The position numbers and the translations under genes are program-made. Shown here in pieces: positions 51,429-60,393 of a stretch of DNA of 64,000 bases. A model generated the notes under the pieces. The model was not told the origin of the DNA. It saw only the letters and a list, made by a program, of their open reading frames with translations, and did no database searches. Each line of letters starts with the position of its first letter. The first letter of the stretch is position 1. The DNA comes from JANWWM01 sp046719715 (lineage in GTDB: Bacteria; Bacteroidota; Chlorobiia; Chlorobiales; Thermochlorobacteraceae): positions 37,803 through 101,802 of the forward strand of contig JBDNCJ010000003.1 of the NCBI GenBank assembly GCA_046719715.1. The letters run 5' to 3'.

Positions 51429-52202
51429 ATGCGCACCGATAAACTCATTTACCTTCTGCTCCAACTCCTGCCGCAAGCCTTCTTCAAGTTGATGGGCAGA
51501 AAACCCAGCGATTCGCTTCACTACCAATTCAAATCCGTTGAACTCAAAGAAACCGCCTTCCGCATCGACGGCGTCTTCGTTCCAAATTCCGACGATGTAA
51601 CTTACTTCGTGGAAGCGCAATTTCAACTCGACGAGCACTTCTACGCCCGATTTTTCGCTGAAATTTTCCTCTACCTTAAACAGTATCCGACAGCAAAGTG
51701 GCAAGCCGTTGTAATGTATCCTTCGCGAAGCGCGGAGCAAAAAGAGATTGAGCCTTATGCGGATTTGCTTGCGCTGAAACGGGTGAAACGGATATATTTA
51801 GACGAGTTGCCTGAATCAAAGTTAAAATTCAGGGCGATTAGGTTGTTTAAGTTGCTCATTGCCAAAGAAGATGAAGCGGGAGAAGAAGCGCGGCGGATTG
51901 CAGAAAACGCGAGCGTGGTGGAGCTTGATTTGATTGAGCAGATATTGAGTTACAAATTCAGAACCTTAACCAGAGAGGAGATACGAAAGATGTTGAAGAT
52001 ACAAGAAGAACTTGGGTTGAAAGAGACGGCGTTTTACAAGGAAGCCTTTGAGGAAGGCAAGTTGGAAGGCGAAGCACAAGGCATCTTGAAAGGCAGACTT
52101 GACACCGTTTCGCTTTTACGAGAATTAGGGTTGAGCGACGAGGTGATTGCTGAAAAACTCAATCTGCCACTCTCTGTCGTTCAGAGTGTGTCGCGTGGGT
52201 AG
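51429..52202 (+). CDS. DUF2887 (PD-(D/E)xK nuclease-like) protein, intact copy
   Basis: Protein of 257 residues of a multi-copy family with a predicted nuclease fold. Family blocks: MRTDKLIYLLLQLLPQAFF, YQFKSVELKETAFRIDGVF, YFVEAQFQLDE with the acidic and Gln/Glu positions of a degenerate PD-(D/E)xK centre, FYARFFAEIFLYLKQYP, VMYPSRSAEQ and RIYLDELPE. The C-terminus has a KLEGEAQGILKGRLDTVSLLRELGLS helical tail found also in Rpn-type proteins, which promote recombination. It shows what the frameshifted copy at 26592-27349 would encode. It starts 13 bases after the DUF294 gene. Whether it is a cellular gene or a mobile selfish gene is unknown. Confidence 0.83.
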   Translation: MRTDKLIYLLLQLLPQAFFKLMGRKPSDSLHYQFKSVELKETAFRIDGVFVPNSDDVTYFVEAQFQLDEHFYARFFAEIFLYLKQYPTAKWQAVVMYPSRSAEQKEIEPYADLLALKRVKRIYLDELPESKLKFRAIRLFKLLIAKEDEAGEEARRIAENASVVELDLIEQILSYKFRTLTREEIRKMLKIQEELGLKETAFYKEAFEEGKLEGEAQGILKGRLDTVSLLRELGLSDEVIAEKLNLPLSVVQSVSRG

Positions 52203-52282
52203 GCTATAAGCAAAAGCATGACTCAAGCCGTAACACCGTAATCTATATTAATTTGAACATTTCACGCTTACTGCTTATCGGT

Positions 52283-52726
52283 TCACCCCAACAGCAGTGC
52301 CTTGTTATACTCCCAATTCATTTGCGCGATATTCAAAACGGAAACGCCCATTGGGCATTCAACTTCGCAGGCTTCTGTATTGGTGCAGTGTCCGAATCCT
52401 TCTTTATCCATTTGCTCCACCATCTTTACGACGCGCGTGCGCGCTTCGGCTCTGCCTTGTGGCAATTTTGCTAAGTGTGAAATTTTCGCCGATGTGAAGA
52501 GTGCCGCGCGTCCGTTAATCATCAAGCCGCATGTGCCGCAAATGCCCTCGCGGCAGTCGTGGTCAAAGACGACGGGACGCTCGCCCTGCAAAACGAGACG
52601 CTCGTTGAGCACATCGAGCATCTCTAAAAACGACATATCTTTTTCCAAGTTATCAAGCGTGTAAGTTTTGAACGCACCTTTTGCTAATGCGGATTCTTGC
52701 CGCCAAATGTTGAGTTTAAGTTTCAT
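52283..52726 (-). pseudogene. sdhB: Succinate dehydrogenase iron-sulfur subunit with internal deletion
   Basis: The 147-codon frame is the start and the end of a Bacteroidota-type SdhB/FrdB joined in frame. Residues 1-73 are normal: the 2Fe-2S loop CREGICGTC (C58, C63, C66) and MINGR. At residues 73-76 the sequence jumps directly to the far C-terminal part (LFTSAKISHLAKLPQGR, then CTNTEACEVECP with C114, C120, C124). About 100 residues are missing compared with the usual roughly 250, including the fourth 2Fe-2S cysteine and the CxxCxxC motif of the 4Fe-4S cluster. The junction is near bases 52500-52510. A strong ribosome site (AAAGGAG) precedes the ATG. It cannot work as a normal subunit; decay or an assembly artefact are both possible. 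No sdhA or sdhC lies nearby. Confidence 0.85.
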
Positions 52727-52830
52727 CGTTACTCCTTTCTCGGTTTACTTGTATGAGCGTTCCGCCCATTTCACGGATTCCTCGAAGAAAGCCGAAGCAA
52801 GTTTTTTCTCATTTAATTTCACTTTCACCA

Positions 52831-53832
52831 ATGCGACACATCTCGATTATTTTCATTGTTTCTACGACTTTCATCATTTCATCATTTACACCAATTGCCA
52901 TGAAACCACACTTTGCCATTGCCGTTCACGGCGGCGCAGGCACGATTCTCAAATCTTATATCTCACCCGAACAAGATTCGCTTTATCGCGCCAAACTCAG
53001 GCTTGCGGTTGAAACTGGCTACGCCATTTTAGAACGCGGTGGAACAAGTTTAGACGCCGTCGAAGCCGTTGTTCAACTTCTCGAAGACGATTCACTCTTC
53101 AACGCGGGGAAAGGCGCAGTGTTCAATAGCGAGGGCAAAGTCGAACTCGATGCGTCCATTATGGACGGTCGCACCTTGAAGGCAGGCGCAGTGGCAGGAT
53201 TGCATCACGTCAAAAATCCGATTCGCTTAGCGCGCACAGTGATGGAAAAATCCGAACATGTTTTTTTTATCGGCGACGGTGCAGAGCAATTTGCAAAAGC
53301 ACACGACCTTGAACTTGTTGATGAATCTTACTTCTTCACCGAAGCGCGTTGGCAATCGCTTCAAAAAGCAAAGGCGAAAGAATCGCTCACGGAAAAAGAA
53401 AAGCACGGCACAGTGGGCGCGGTCGCGCTTGACCAGCACGGAAACTTGGCGGCGGCAACTTCAACCGGCGGCATGACCAACAAAAAATTTGGACGCATTG
53501 GCGATAGCCCTATCATCGGCGCAGGCACTTACGCCGATAACGAAACCTGTGCCATTTCCGCCACAGGACACGGCGAATACTTCATTCGCGCCGTCGTCGC
53601 ACACGACATCGCTTCGCTCATGCGTTACAAAAATCTTTCGCTTCAAGCGGCGGCAGAAGAAGTCATCATGCGCAAACTCACCCGACTTGGCGGCACAGGC
53701 GGAATTGTTGCCATCGACCGCAACGCCAATATCGCCATGCCTTTCAACACCGACGGCATGTATCGCGCTTACAAAGTGCAAGGTGGCAAAACGTTCGTCG
53801 CCATTTACAAAGAAGAAACGAATCCTGAATAA
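52831..53832 (+). CDS. Isoaspartyl peptidase / L-asparaginase, type III Ntn-hydrolase
   Basis: Removes beta-aspartyl residues from peptides or hydrolyses asparagine. The proenzyme (333 residues from the ATG at 52831) cleaves itself before the threonine at 194 in KHGTVGAVALD, which becomes the nucleophile. Also conserved are VHGGAG near the N-terminus, GKGAVFNSEGKVELDASIMDG, the substrate-binding SATGHGEYFIR, and the C-terminal GTGGIVAIDRNANIAMPFNT. The ATG at 52831 starts a hydrophobic leader (MRHISIIFIVSTTFIISSF), suggesting export to the periplasm; a start at 52900 would give a cytoplasmic enzyme and cannot be excluded. Upstream codons back to 52753 lack family character. The gene is monocistronic. 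Confidence 0.92.
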   Translation: MRHISIIFIVSTTFIISSFTPIAMKPHFAIAVHGGAGTILKSYISPEQDSLYRAKLRLAVETGYAILERGGTSLDAVEAVVQLLEDDSLFNAGKGAVFNSEGKVELDASIMDGRTLKAGAVAGLHHVKNPIRLARTVMEKSEHVFFIGDGAEQFAKAHDLELVDESYFFTEARWQSLQKAKAKESLTEKEKHGTVGAVALDQHGNLAAATSTGGMTNKKFGRIGDSPIIGAGTYADNETCAISATGHGEYFIRAVVAHDIASLMRYKNLSLQAAAEEVIMRKLTRLGGTGGIVAIDRNANIAMPFNTDGMYRAYKVQGGKTFVAIYKEETNPE

Positions 53833-53879
53833 TGAATCGCTCGTCTGATTTCATGCTTCAAGGTTTTCGCTTCATTAAG

Positions 53880-53907
53880 GTGGATTCCTCGCTTCGCTCA
53901 GAATGAC
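53880..53907 (+). repeat. 28-bp core of the dispersed repeat, copy C
   Basis: GTGGATTCCTCGCTTCGCTC followed by AGAATGAC differs from the same part of copy B by two bases. The first half of the 81-bp unit is not recognisable here. It lies between convergent genes. Confidence 0.65.
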
Positions 53908-53928
53908 CGCTTTGTAGAAACTACCGTA

Positions 53929-53981
53929 TTCCTCATTCCTTGTTCCTCGTTCTTCATTCCTCACTATTCGTTACTCATTAT
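53929..53981. repeat. Degenerate short repeats at the end of the permease gene
   Basis: A run of variants of ATTCCTC and GTTCCTC (minus strand GAGGAAT and GAGGAAC) with a period near nine or ten bases. Its right end contains the stop codon and the last codons (MSNE) of the permease gene. Confidence 0.5.
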
Positions 53982-55721
53982 CGTGTTGAGTTTGCTCCGC
54001 TTGCGCCCGTAAGAAAAATAAATCCCCAAGCCAATCGCGAGCCAGATAAGAAACCACGACCAGTTGCTAATCTCTGAAATCAAGTAACCGCACGAGAGAA
54101 GCGCGCACACCGGAATGAGTGAGAGGTCATGCTTGAAGGCGAGATATGCCATCACCCATGTGCCAATGAAATAAATCGTGAGCGGCAGTCGCGACGCGAT
54201 TGCTTCAAGAAATGGCACGTCTCCAATCATGAAAAATTTGAAGAACGCCTCTTGATTGAGCGAAAATGCGCCCAGCCAGATGAGTGCGACGAGAATTGGC
54301 GCAATCCACTTGGCGTTGATGTATGGAATTTTGAATTTGCGTTCGGCTGTTGGATTTGTCTTTTCCAACACCAACACACCGCCCGATACAAGCAAAAACG
54401 CAAAGAGCGTTCCGATGCTCGTTAAATCTGTTACCACATTCATATCCACGATAAGTGCGGGCACGCCGACGACGACGCCTGTAACGACGGTCGAGAACGA
54501 CGGCGTTTTGAATTTTGGGTGAATGGTTGAAAACGCTTTTGGGAGTAAGCCGTCGCGGCTCATCGCCATCCAAATTCTCGGCTGTCCAAGTTGAAAGACC
54601 ATCAAGACCGATGCGATTGCAATCACCGCACTTATCGCAATGACGCCTGAAATCCAAGGCACATTAACGCCTTCCGCGCCAAAGACGAAGGCGAGCGGAT
54701 CGCCGACTTGCAACTTCGTGTAACTCGTCATTCCCGTCAGCACGAGCGCAATCAAGACATACAGCACGGTGCAAATGATAAGCGAATAAATCATGCCTCG
54801 AGGCAAATCGCGTTGCGGATTCTTGCACTCTTCCGCCGTTGTTGAAATGGCATCGAAGCCGATGTATGCAAAAAAGACCGACGAAACGCCCGCCATCACG
54901 CCGCCGAATCCATTCGGCATAAACGGCGACCAATTTTCGGGCTGAACATAAAACGCACCAATCGCAATGACGAGCAAGACGACGCCGATTTTCAAAATCA
55001 CCATCGCATTCGTCGTTGTGCGCGATTCTTGGATTCCGATATACACAATCGTTGTAATGACGGCGGTAATCAAAAACGCAGGGAAGTCGCAAACGAGTTT
55101 GATGCCAAAGATAGACGGGGCTTGTTCAAACGCTTTGAAGGCTTGAAGGGTCGCGGCAAAGTTCGCATCTGCTTCAATCACCTCGAGCGTTGTGCCGCTT
55201 GCGAGCATCGCTTTGATTTTCGCCGCACTGCTTGAAGCGGTGAAGTAATCCATGGCGAGATAATCGGGGAATTGGATTCCGTAGCCGGCGAGCAATCCTG
55301 TAAAATAATCGCTCCATGAGATTGCCACGACGATATTTCCGACCGCGTATTCCATAATCAAACCCCAGCCGATAATCCACGCGAAGAGTTCGCCAAACGA
55401 CGCATATGCGTAGGTATAAGCCGACCCTGAAACGGGAATCATCGAGGCAAATTCGGCGTAGCACATCACGGAAAAGCCGCACGCAATCGCCGTGAAGATG
55501 AAGAGCAACACCACGCCTGCGCCGCCCGAATACGCCGCGTTGCCGATGGTTGAAAAAATGCCCGCGCCGACAATCGCCGCAATGCCAAGCGCGGTAAGGT
55601 CAAAGACCGAGAGCGTTCTGTTTAACCCGTGTTTTTGTTCCGCATCGGCGAGATTTCCTGATTGTGCGTCGGAGATGAGTTTGTCGAGAGATTTCTTTCG
55701 GAAGAGCGTTCCTTTGAACAT
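53964..55721 (-). CDS. APC-family amino acid permease (CAT-like)
   Basis: Inner-membrane amino acid transporter of 585 residues with 12 to 14 membrane helices. The first helix carries the substrate-binding motif IVGAGIFSTIG, after an amphipathic N-terminus ending LSVFDLTALGI. The large size, the long loop between helices (residues 155-205, rich in Ala and Ser) and the GMIYSLIICTVLYVL and TSIGTLFAFLLVSGGV blocks place it near the cationic amino acid transporter (CAT/YfnA) branch. The substrate is not determined. The final residues MSNE come from a degenerate repeat. It is divergent from the 55920 gene with nearly 200 bases between them. Confidence 0.9.
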   Translation of the reverse strand: MFKGTLFRKKSLDKLISDAQSGNLADAEQKHGLNRTLSVFDLTALGIAAIVGAGIFSTIGNAAYSGGAGVVLLFIFTAIACGFSVMCYAEFASMIPVSGSAYTYAYASFGELFAWIIGWGLIMEYAVGNIVVAISWSDYFTGLLAGYGIQFPDYLAMDYFTASSSAAKIKAMLASGTTLEVIEADANFAATLQAFKAFEQAPSIFGIKLVCDFPAFLITAVITTIVYIGIQESRTTTNAMVILKIGVVLLVIAIGAFYVQPENWSPFMPNGFGGVMAGVSSVFFAYIGFDAISTTAEECKNPQRDLPRGMIYSLIICTVLYVLIALVLTGMTSYTKLQVGDPLAFVFGAEGVNVPWISGVIAISAVIAIASVLMVFQLGQPRIWMAMSRDGLLPKAFSTIHPKFKTPSFSTVVTGVVVGVPALIVDMNVVTDLTSIGTLFAFLLVSGGVLVLEKTNPTAERKFKIPYINAKWIAPILVALIWLGAFSLNQEAFFKFFMIGDVPFLEAIASRLPLTIYFIGTWVMAYLAFKHDLSLIPVCALLSCGYLISEISNWSWFLIWLAIGLGIYFSYGRKRSKLNTIMSNE

Positions 55722-55919
55722 TTCTGCACTGATGTTGTTGATAGAGTTTGGTTGCGGAAATATCGCGAAAGATTTTTGAAAATCGGCGCATCAGAACCAA
55801 CACTTTTCGTTTTGCATCGTAAGACCATCGCGATTTTCACTCCACAATCGGTGTTCGATTTTAGAAATTTGTATCTTCGCCTTATTGCAGGGCGCATCAA
55901 CACTATCCCAAAACTTTCA

Positions 55920-57143
55920 ATGACCGCACAACCAACAACGCACATTGCACAGCAAGTTTTTAAGGCTGTTTCCGAAACGCTTCCGCCGCTCGATACTTTT
56001 TCCTACGCCGCGATTCAGTCGCTTTCGCTTTCAGCACAGAGCCGTGCGTTTATTTTCGCCGAACTGACCTTTTCCGCACGCGCACTTTTAACCTCGCTTA
56101 AATCGTCTCGATTTAACTTGCAACAAGACGAACTGCGCGAATCGCGACACCGCTTCGCCAATACCATTGTAAGCCTCGCCACACACCTCACACGCGAAGA
56201 CTTCATCAAAATTCTCGAATCCGCCATTCTCATTGAAGCGCAGTATTTGGCACGACCGCATAAAATTCTCAAAGACCTCATCTTCGCCAATCGCGCTGAA
56301 CTTTCGCCGCCCGATGTTTTAGACCGTTTAAGCAATTTCGCCGAGTATGCTTATTTGCTTGATGTCTTCAAACAGTATTTGGAGCGCAAGCAACCGGGCG
56401 CGCTCTCTGCGGAAAAATTCGAGAAAGTGCTTTTTGAAATTGATGCAAAACTTTGCGCCGCTTATTCGCACGACGAATTTATGATGCTCTTCAAACCGCT
56501 CTTTGACTTTCACGCGCGCGCCGGCGAAAAAGCCGTTTCTTGCACAACGCTTCGACTGTTTTTATCCGAAAAAAATCTTGACGAACACATTCGGCGCATA
56601 GACCTCGCCATCCAGAACGGCATTGAATCACTCACGCCCGACGCCTTGAATGACCTCTTGCTCGCTCCTCTCGCAGACCTCACGCCCGCAGACGCACCCG
56701 CTCCGAAACCCGAAATCGCAACTCCAAAGCCCGACGTCGCAACTCCGAAATCCGAAGTCATAACTTCGACACCTGAAACCACAACTCCGAAACCCGACAT
56801 CGCAATTCCGAAACCCGACATTCAAACGCCTGCTCCAAGCATTGATTTTTTCGAACTTGAAAAGCAAAAAATTCAATCTCAGAAATCTCAACAATCGCTG
56901 TCGTTGCGCGATGTGCGCTTGCTCATCAGCGATGATGAGCGAAAAAAGTTCATCAAGCGTCTTTTCAAAGGCAGTGAAACGGATTACGATTCGGCGATTA
57001 CGAGTATCAATCAAATGAAAACATGGCGCGAAGCCTCGCTCTTTATCGACCGTGAAATTTTTTCTCGCTTCAAGGTTGATGAGTTTTCAAGCGAAGCCGT
57101 CGCTTTCGTCGATATTGTTTTTGAACGCTTTCAAACACGCTGA
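55920..57143 (+). CDS. Unknown protein with 7-residue proline repeats, upstream of the SbcC-like gene
   Basis: Unrecognised protein of 407 residues. I start it at the ATG at 55920; upstream in-frame codons from 55662 run through the divergent permease gene and are not supported. The first 250 residues are helical and soluble with no membrane segment. Residues 263-304 are six copies of a seven-residue unit of the form KP(D/E)(I/V)ATP, a flexible linker. The C-terminal 90 residues are again helical, with LRDVRLLISDDERKKF. It lies 31 bases before the SbcC-like ATPase on the same strand, where SbcD nuclease is usually found, but it contains no calcineurin-like phosphoesterase motif. A role with that ATPase is inference from order. 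Confidence 0.78.
   Translation: MTAQPTTHIAQQVFKAVSETLPPLDTFSYAAIQSLSLSAQSRAFIFAELTFSARALLTSLKSSRFNLQQDELRESRHRFANTIVSLATHLTREDFIKILESAILIEAQYLARPHKILKDLIFANRAELSPPDVLDRLSNFAEYAYLLDVFKQYLERKQPGALSAEKFEKVLFEIDAKLCAAYSHDEFMMLFKPLFDFHARAGEKAVSCTTLRLFLSEKNLDEHIRRIDLAIQNGIESLTPDALNDLLLAPLADLTPADAPAPKPEIATPKPDVATPKSEVITSTPETTTPKPDIAIPKPDIQTPAPSIDFFELEKQKIQSQKSQQSLSLRDVRLLISDDERKKFIKRLFKGSETDYDSAITSINQMKTWREASLFIDREIFSRFKVDEFSSEAVAFVDIVFERFQTR
56706..56831 (+). repeat. Six 21-bp in-frame repeats in the unknown gene
   Basis: Six degenerate units of 21 bases (for example AAACCCGACATCGCAATTCC) encode KPEIATP, KPDVATP, KSEVITS, TPETTTP, KPDIAIP and KPDIQTP. Units are not identical, so the array is old. 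Repeat number may vary between strains. Confidence 0.85.
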
Positions 57144-57174
57144 CGCTTCCATCAATTTTTTCCGTTTGTGATTT

Positions 57175-59775
57175 ATGATTCCGAAGAAACTACGCATCAA
57201 AAATTTTTTAAGCTACGGCGAGCGCGTGCAAGAGTTGGATTTTGATTTGTTTCAACTTGCCGTTCTGACGGGGGAAAACGGCGCGGGCAAATCCAGCCTC
57301 ATTGAAGCAATTCCGTTTTGCATTTGGGGCGAAGGCAGGGAATCAAGGTCGGAACTTCTACGCAAGGGCGCAAGCGAAGCGCGTATCGAGCTTGAATTCG
57401 AGTTGCAAAAAAACATTTACCACATCACGCGAATCCTCAAACTCGGAAAACCCGCCGTAAGCCAAGAGTTGGAATTTGCCATTTACGACGCCGCCCAGAA
57501 CGGCTTTCACCCGCTCACTCGCGCGAACATTCACGAGACACAAGCCGAAATTCAAAAGCGTATCAGTATTACCTACGATACCTTCATCAACTCCGCGTTC
57601 TTCGCACAAGGCAAAGCCGATTTGTTCATCAAAAACGGTCCAACGGATAGGCGCAAAGTTTTAAGCGAAATTTTGGGTTTAAGTCGTTACGAATCCCTTT
57701 CCGAAAAAGCCAAAGACGCCGCCAAAGCCCTTCAAGGAAAGCTTGATTCGTATTTCACGCGCATTGAACTTCTCAAACTCGATGTTGCCTCGCTTCCGAC
57801 GCTTCGCTCCGAGTGTATTGCAAAACGCGCCGAAGAGCAAGCCGCCGAAGCCGAACTCGCCGCCATCGACGCCTCGCTTCTTGGGATTGATTCCGACCTT
57901 CAAGCGTTTCAGCAAAAAGAAAACGCGCTCGCCGTCATGAATGCCGAACTTGCCTCGCTGACGAGGGAGATTGAACAAGCGTCACGTCTGCTTCGCCAAA
58001 AAGAATCCGAAACGTCATCGATTGACCTGCGTCTTCAAACCCGCGACGCCTTGCTCTTAAAACAGCGGCAATCCGAACAGCTCAAAGAAGAAATCGAAGC
58101 CCTCGAAGCGCGTCAGTCCCGCGCCCAAGCCTTGAAAGAACGCATTGCAACGATCGAGAGCGATTACAACGCCAAGCGCGCCAAATTTGAAGCAGAAAAA
58201 AAATCGGCGCAAGGACAACTTCTCAGCCTCAATCAGATGATTGCCCAGCGCAAAAAACGCATTGATAGAAAACCAACCTTGCTTCAAGAGCATCGACAGG
58301 TTCAAGCGAAAATTGACGCGCTGAAAAAAGACTGCGCCCGACTTCCGGAATGTGAATCGCACCGCGACGCAATCAAAACGAAAATTTCGGACTTGAAATC
58401 CGCCGTCGCCTCCGCACAAATGCAGATGGACGCCGTTTCGCAAAAAGGCAAAACCGTTAAAGAGATTTCCGACGAATGCCCCCTTTGTAAATCCTCCATC
58501 GACGACGCGCGCAAAACCCTCATTGTTGAAACTTATCGCGACGAGTATCGCGCCCACCAAACGCACAAAAAGCACTACGAAGACGCGCTTCAAACGCTCC
58601 AACAAGAGCTCTTACAACAAGAACAAGAAATCGTCTCACTCAAACAAAAAGAGCGCGAACAGCAACAGTTGCTTAATGAATTGAACAAAATCACCACCGA
58701 TATGGCGTTGCTTGAAGAAGTCGAGCGCGAACTCAACCAACTTGAATCCGATAAAATCATTCAAGAAGCCAAAGAGAAAGAGTCGGAGATTGAACTGCAA
58801 TCGCTTGCGCACGCCAAAGCGGAGATTCAGACGCTTCACGCCGACCTTTTAGCCATCGGCTACGACGCGAACCTGCATCAGCGCAAAAAATCCGAACTCA
58901 AATCCTTCGACTCCATTGAAAAAGACCTCGCAACCCTCGATGCCGACGCAAAACGCCGAGACGCGCTTCTTCAAGAGATTTCCGAACATCGCAAACGCGT
59001 CGAATCGCTTGAGCGGCAACGCGCTTTGAAAGAGGACGAATGCAACACGCTTCGACAAGCCTTACAAGGCAAAGCCACCGTTGAACAGCAAAAACGAAAT
59101 GCCTTGAAAGAAAAACAAGACTGCGAAAATCGTCTGACATCTCTTATCGGAGAACGTAAATCACTTGAAAAGTCTATCGCTGAAAAAGAGGAAAAGGAAA
59201 AAACTATGCTGAAGTTGCAAGAAGAGATTGCGCCAGAACAGGAGCATCTTGAACTCTACAAAATTTTAGCCGACGCCTACAGCGTCAAAGGCGTTCAAGC
59301 CCTTTTGCTCGAGAAAGCAATCCCGGAAATCGAACGCTTAGCCAATGAACTTCTCGCTCAACTAACGAACAACCTCTTTTCGCTCTCATTTCAAACCGAA
59401 AAGAAAAAGAAAGCGGGCGACACAAAGCAGGTGCTCGAGGTTATCATTTCCGATGCCAACGCCAACACCCGTCCTTACGAGACCTTTTCTGGCGGAGAAC
59501 GCTTCCGCATCGATTTCTCTCTGCGGCTCGCGCTCTCAAAATACCTTGCCACCACCAGCGGCACGCCAATTAAAATGCTCGTCATTGACGAAGGCTTCGG
59601 CACACAAGACCAAATGGGAATTGACGCAATGGTTGAAGCGATGAATCAAGTGAGCGACGATTTTGAAAAACTTATTCTCATCACGCATTTGGAAGACATG
59701 AAAGACGCTTTCCCAACCCGAATCGTCGTCAAGAAAGACCCGCTCAAAGGCTCACACTTTGAGGTCATTTCATAA
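57175..59775 (+). CDS. sbcC: SbcC/Rad50-like ATPase
   Basis: DNA-repair ATPase of the SMC superfamily, 866 residues, which works with a nuclease on DNA ends and hairpins. The N-terminal head has FLSYGERVQELDF and the Walker A GENGAGKSS; the C-terminal head has the signature FSGGERFRIDFSLRLALSKYL and Walker B LVIDEGFGTQDQMG. Between them two long coiled-coil arms meet at a zinc hook, C435-P-L-C438. All are normal for a short SbcC. The nuclease SbcD is not next to it, and the preceding gene is an unknown protein with no phosphoesterase motif; either sbcD is elsewhere or this is an SbcC-like protein with another partner. Confidence 0.88.
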   Translation: MIPKKLRIKNFLSYGERVQELDFDLFQLAVLTGENGAGKSSLIEAIPFCIWGEGRESRSELLRKGASEARIELEFELQKNIYHITRILKLGKPAVSQELEFAIYDAAQNGFHPLTRANIHETQAEIQKRISITYDTFINSAFFAQGKADLFIKNGPTDRRKVLSEILGLSRYESLSEKAKDAAKALQGKLDSYFTRIELLKLDVASLPTLRSECIAKRAEEQAAEAELAAIDASLLGIDSDLQAFQQKENALAVMNAELASLTREIEQASRLLRQKESETSSIDLRLQTRDALLLKQRQSEQLKEEIEALEARQSRAQALKERIATIESDYNAKRAKFEAEKKSAQGQLLSLNQMIAQRKKRIDRKPTLLQEHRQVQAKIDALKKDCARLPECESHRDAIKTKISDLKSAVASAQMQMDAVSQKGKTVKEISDECPLCKSSIDDARKTLIVETYRDEYRAHQTHKKHYEDALQTLQQELLQQEQEIVSLKQKEREQQQLLNELNKITTDMALLEEVERELNQLESDKIIQEAKEKESEIELQSLAHAKAEIQTLHADLLAIGYDANLHQRKKSELKSFDSIEKDLATLDADAKRRDALLQEISEHRKRVESLERQRALKEDECNTLRQALQGKATVEQQKRNALKEKQDCENRLTSLIGERKSLEKSIAEKEEKEKTMLKLQEEIAPEQEHLELYKILADAYSVKGVQALLLEKAIPEIERLANELLAQLTNNLFSLSFQTEKKKKAGDTKQVLEVIISDANANTRPYETFSGGERFRIDFSLRLALSKYLATTSGTPIKMLVIDEGFGTQDQMGIDAMVEAMNQVSDDFEKLILITHLEDMKDAFPTRIVVKKDPLKGSHFEVIS

Positions 59776-59816
59776 ACGTGTATAATTTGAGGGTAATCGT
59801 CTCGACAACCGTTTTT

Positions 59817-60386
59817 ATGACTGCGATGCAGAAACCGACTTTAATTTTTTTAACGGGATTCAGCACGGCGGGGAAATCAACCATCGGACCGATTCTCGCC
59901 AATTCGCTTGGCTTTGACTTCATAGACATCGACAAAATTATCGTTGAGCGAGAACAAAAATCCATCAACGACATTTTCGCCGAAAAAGGCGAAGCCTACT
60001 TCCGCCAACTCGAACTTGAAATCCTTTCCTCGATTTCCAATCGCGAAAATCTTGTCGTTTCGCTTGGCGGCGGCACATTGGAAAACGACTCGAGCTTCGA
60101 GCTTGTCCGCAATTCAGGCACGATGGTTTATTTGAAATCCGACTTAAGCACGCTCACGCGCAGGCTTTCGAGCAAAGACGACCGCCCGCTTCTCAAAGGC
60201 GAGAACGGACAGAAAATCACAACGGAGGAAATCGCCAATCGCGTCAGCATGTTGATGAGCCGCCGCGAAGAGCGATATGCCCAAGCCGCGATTTACATTT
60301 CAACCGACCAAACCCCGCTCGGCAAAACGGTCGACAAGTTGCAACGCGAGTTGGAGCGACACTTCAAATCGCATCGTCATCATTAA
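59817..60386 (+). CDS. aroK: Shikimate kinase
   Basis: Phosphorylates shikimate at the 3-hydroxyl, fifth step of the chorismate pathway. The 189-residue protein has the P-loop as GFSTAGKST, an atypical but compatible variant of the usual GFMGSGKST, then FIDIDKIIV with the Asp that binds magnesium and shikimate, the EAYFRQLE helix with a substrate arginine, the GGGT loop, and the lid RPLLKGENG. The ATG at 59817 is chosen; a GTG at 59778 and an ATG at 59826 are alternatives. It begins about 40 bases after the SbcC-like gene and overlaps nothing; aroB follows 7 bases later. Confidence 0.92.
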   Translation: MTAMQKPTLIFLTGFSTAGKSTIGPILANSLGFDFIDIDKIIVEREQKSINDIFAEKGEAYFRQLELEILSSISNRENLVVSLGGGTLENDSSFELVRNSGTMVYLKSDLSTLTRRLSSKDDRPLLKGENGQKITTEEIANRVSMLMSRREERYAQAAIYISTDQTPLGKTVDKLQRELERHFKSHRHH

Positions 60387-60393
60387 CTCTTCA

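Noticed and set aside
55662..55919. 86-codon upstream extension of the unknown repeat-protein gene.
   Set aside because: Runs antisense through the start of the permease gene; the ATG at 55920 gives a normal start outside it.
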